DNA of 64,000 nucleotides from the NCBI GenBank assembly GCA_002840055.1, contig PGZJ01000005.1, positions 62,001 to 126,000 of the forward strand, written 5' to 3'. Below are positions 62,727 to 64,000 of the stretch, piece by piece. Source of the stretch: Gammaproteobacteria bacterium HGW-Gammaproteobacteria-11 (GTDB taxonomy: Bacteria > Pseudomonadota > Gammaproteobacteria > Pseudomonadales > Pseudomonadaceae). Each line of letters opens with the position of its first letter. Within the stretch, counting starts at the first letter, position 1. A program made the position numbers and the translations under genes. Below the pieces are notes generated by a model. The model had not been told where the DNA came from, made no database searches, and saw only the letters and a program-made list of their open reading frames with translations.

Positions 62727-62942
62727 GCCGGGCATTCTAACAGCCCGCAGAGCGTTGCCGAAATAAATGCCGCAATGCACCAGTCCAGACACCTTTAGCC
62801 AGCATTTCAGAATGAAAAAGTGCTGTGACTTGGAAATCCACTGGTGTAAGGTTATCAATCACAAGCAGCCACCTGCCCGGCGCAGGCTGGCAACACTCGA
62901 TAAAAAGAAACGCCCAGCGTTCTGACAGGAACTGCGTCACCC

Positions 62943-64000
62943 ATGACGTTCTCTCGCGCCTACCAGCCCAGCCTGAACACGCAGGAGTCTCGCCTTCGCG
63001 AGCTTGATCGGCTGTATGAGTACTCGCGGTTGCCGCAGTGGCTGATTCTGTTGACAGCGCTGGTGATCACCAGCCTAGTCTGGGATAGCGCGCCCCGGGG
63101 TCAATTACTCAGCTGGTTGGGCCTGATTGCCGGACTGGCTGTCATGCGCATGCTGCTGGTGCGTCGATTCAAACTGGCATCACCCTCTCACCGTTTGCGT
63201 CTTCGCTGGTTAGTGATGTTCTATCTGGGCAACCTGGTGTCGGGCTCAAGTCTGGCCTGGGCACATCTGGCCCTCATACCACTGGACAACTTCAGCAGTC
63301 AGGGCCCGATTTACGGCCTGCTGGCCGGCGTCAGCCTGTGTCTGAGCATCATTTACGCCAGCCGCTTCATGGCCTTTGCTACCTTTACCTTGCCCGCCTG
63401 GATACCCGCCATAGTTTTTCTGCTGTGGCAGGATGACCCGAGCAGCCCGTACTGGGGCCTGATGGGCATTACGCTGCTGTGTTGCCTGATGCTGGGCGCT
63501 GCCTTTATCAACCGCTCAGTCAGTCAAGCCATGGCCGCCACCAGTCGCAGTGAAGCACTGGTTCAGCGCCTGGATGAAGCCCGTCAGCAGGCCGAAGCGC
63601 TCAACCAGCAACTGACCCGCGAGATTCAACAGCGCCGCCAGGCCGAGCAAAGCCTGCGTGACAGCCACGGTATTCTCGAGGAACGGGTAATCCAGCGCAC
63701 CGCCGAATTGCAGGAAGCCAGCGCCGCCCTGCAAGCCAGTGAAGCGCAGTTGCAACTGGCCATGGATGCCAGCCAACTCGGGCTATGGGACTGGAACCTG
63801 AAGACTGACAGGGTTTTTCACTCACATCTGAAGGAAATTTTCGGCCTGGCTTCGGAATCGGTCAATACCGTGCTATCCGATCTCAAGCCGCGCGTACACC
63901 CGGAGGACGTCAGCCTGGTCCGCGAAACGCTGATCCGGCATATGCAGGACCTGACCCCATCCTACCGTATCGAGTACCGGGTACGGCATGCCGACGGGCA
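62943..64000 (+). CDS. Membrane PAS-domain signalling protein (partial, cut by window end)
   Basis: Open from an ATG at 62943 to the window end (352 complete codons). The first 35 residues are cytoplasmic; about six hydrophobic helices follow (about residues 35-190). A coiled coil comes next (EALVQRLDEARQQAEALNQQ; RQAEQSLRDSHGILEERVIQ), and then a PAS domain starts (LQLAMDASQLGLWDWNLKTD). Such proteins next to uvrD in Pseudomonas usually continue into GGDEF and EAL domains for c-di-GMP turnover, but this part lies outside the window. Confidence 0.85.
   Translation, partial: MTFSRAYQPSLNTQESRLRELDRLYEYSRLPQWLILLTALVITSLVWDSAPRGQLLSWLGLIAGLAVMRMLLVRRFKLASPSHRLRLRWLVMFYLGNLVSGSSLAWAHLALIPLDNFSSQGPIYGLLAGVSLCLSIIYASRFMAFATFTLPAWIPAIVFLLWQDDPSSPYWGLMGITLLCCLMLGAAFINRSVSQAMAATSRSEALVQRLDEARQQAEALNQQLTREIQQRRQAEQSLRDSHGILEERVIQRTAELQEASAALQASEAQLQLAMDASQLGLWDWNLKTDRVFHSHLKEIFGLASESVNTVLSDLKPRVHPEDVSLVRETLIRHMQDLTPSYRIEYRVRHADG

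Overview
The window looks like chromosome of a gamma-proteobacterium of the Pseudomonas / Halopseudomonas type. Gene order is the main reason: gmk-rpoZ-spoT-ridA, oxyR-recG-(YbaK/HDOD)-HU-rubredoxin reductase-rubredoxin, ubiC-ubiA-phoB-phoR, phoU-pstB-pstA-pstC-pstS and uvrD next to a membrane PAS protein all follow the pattern known in Pseudomonas. The protein families (AlgD, Alg8, Alg44, cytochrome c551) point the same way. No rRNA, tRNA or CRISPR array was seen. Species-level assignment is not possible from sequence reading alone.

Layout. 1-4.4 kb: a more AT-rich accessory segment, probably the remains of an integrative element. It holds an inovirus Gp2 (YagK/YfjJ)-type protein, a decayed second copy of it, an AlpA-type regulator, a large winged-helix protein and a divergent coiled-coil protein. 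4.4-22 kb: a complete alginate cluster on the minus strand, transcribed algD-algA-alg8-alg44-algK-algE-algI-algJ-algF-algX-algL-algG-algL2. It covers precursor synthesis (AlgA, AlgD), c-di-GMP-dependent polymerisation (Alg8, Alg44), periplasmic scaffold and export (AlgK, AlgE), O-acetylation (AlgI, AlgJ, AlgF, AlgX) and lyase (AlgL, two copies). The order is not canonical. The AlgG homologue has lost its catalytic DPHD signature, and the second algL carries a remnant of algX in front of it, so it arose by duplication. 22.3-38 kb: housekeeping and regulatory genes (gmk to phoR, plus a response regulator with a PilZ-like tail).

38.2-48.0 kb: the most unusual region, an eleven-gene, tightly packed plus-strand operon inserted between phoR and the phoU/pst operon. 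It encodes a peptidoglycan-binding/CHAP amidase, a protein with three internal repeats, a small TPR-like protein, a coiled-coil protein, and seven proteins that contain all or part of one shared, unrecognised three-block module. Of these seven, one has an OmpA peptidoglycan-binding domain inserted inside the module and two end in PASTA-like domains. None has a visible Sec signal peptide although several carry cell-wall-binding domains. I propose it encodes an undescribed multi-subunit, cell-wall-interacting assembly; its function is unknown.

48.0-49.8 kb: an iron-containing alcohol dehydrogenase and a cytochrome c551-type protein. 49.8-56.8 kb: phoU-pstBAC and pstS on the minus strand, with PHO boxes in front of pstC and pstS and another in front of phoB, so phosphate starvation sensing and its transport targets lie on both sides of the new operon. 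56.9-64 kb: a YciA-type thioesterase, a three-part TRAP transporter, uvrD and the start of a membrane PAS protein cut off by the window end.
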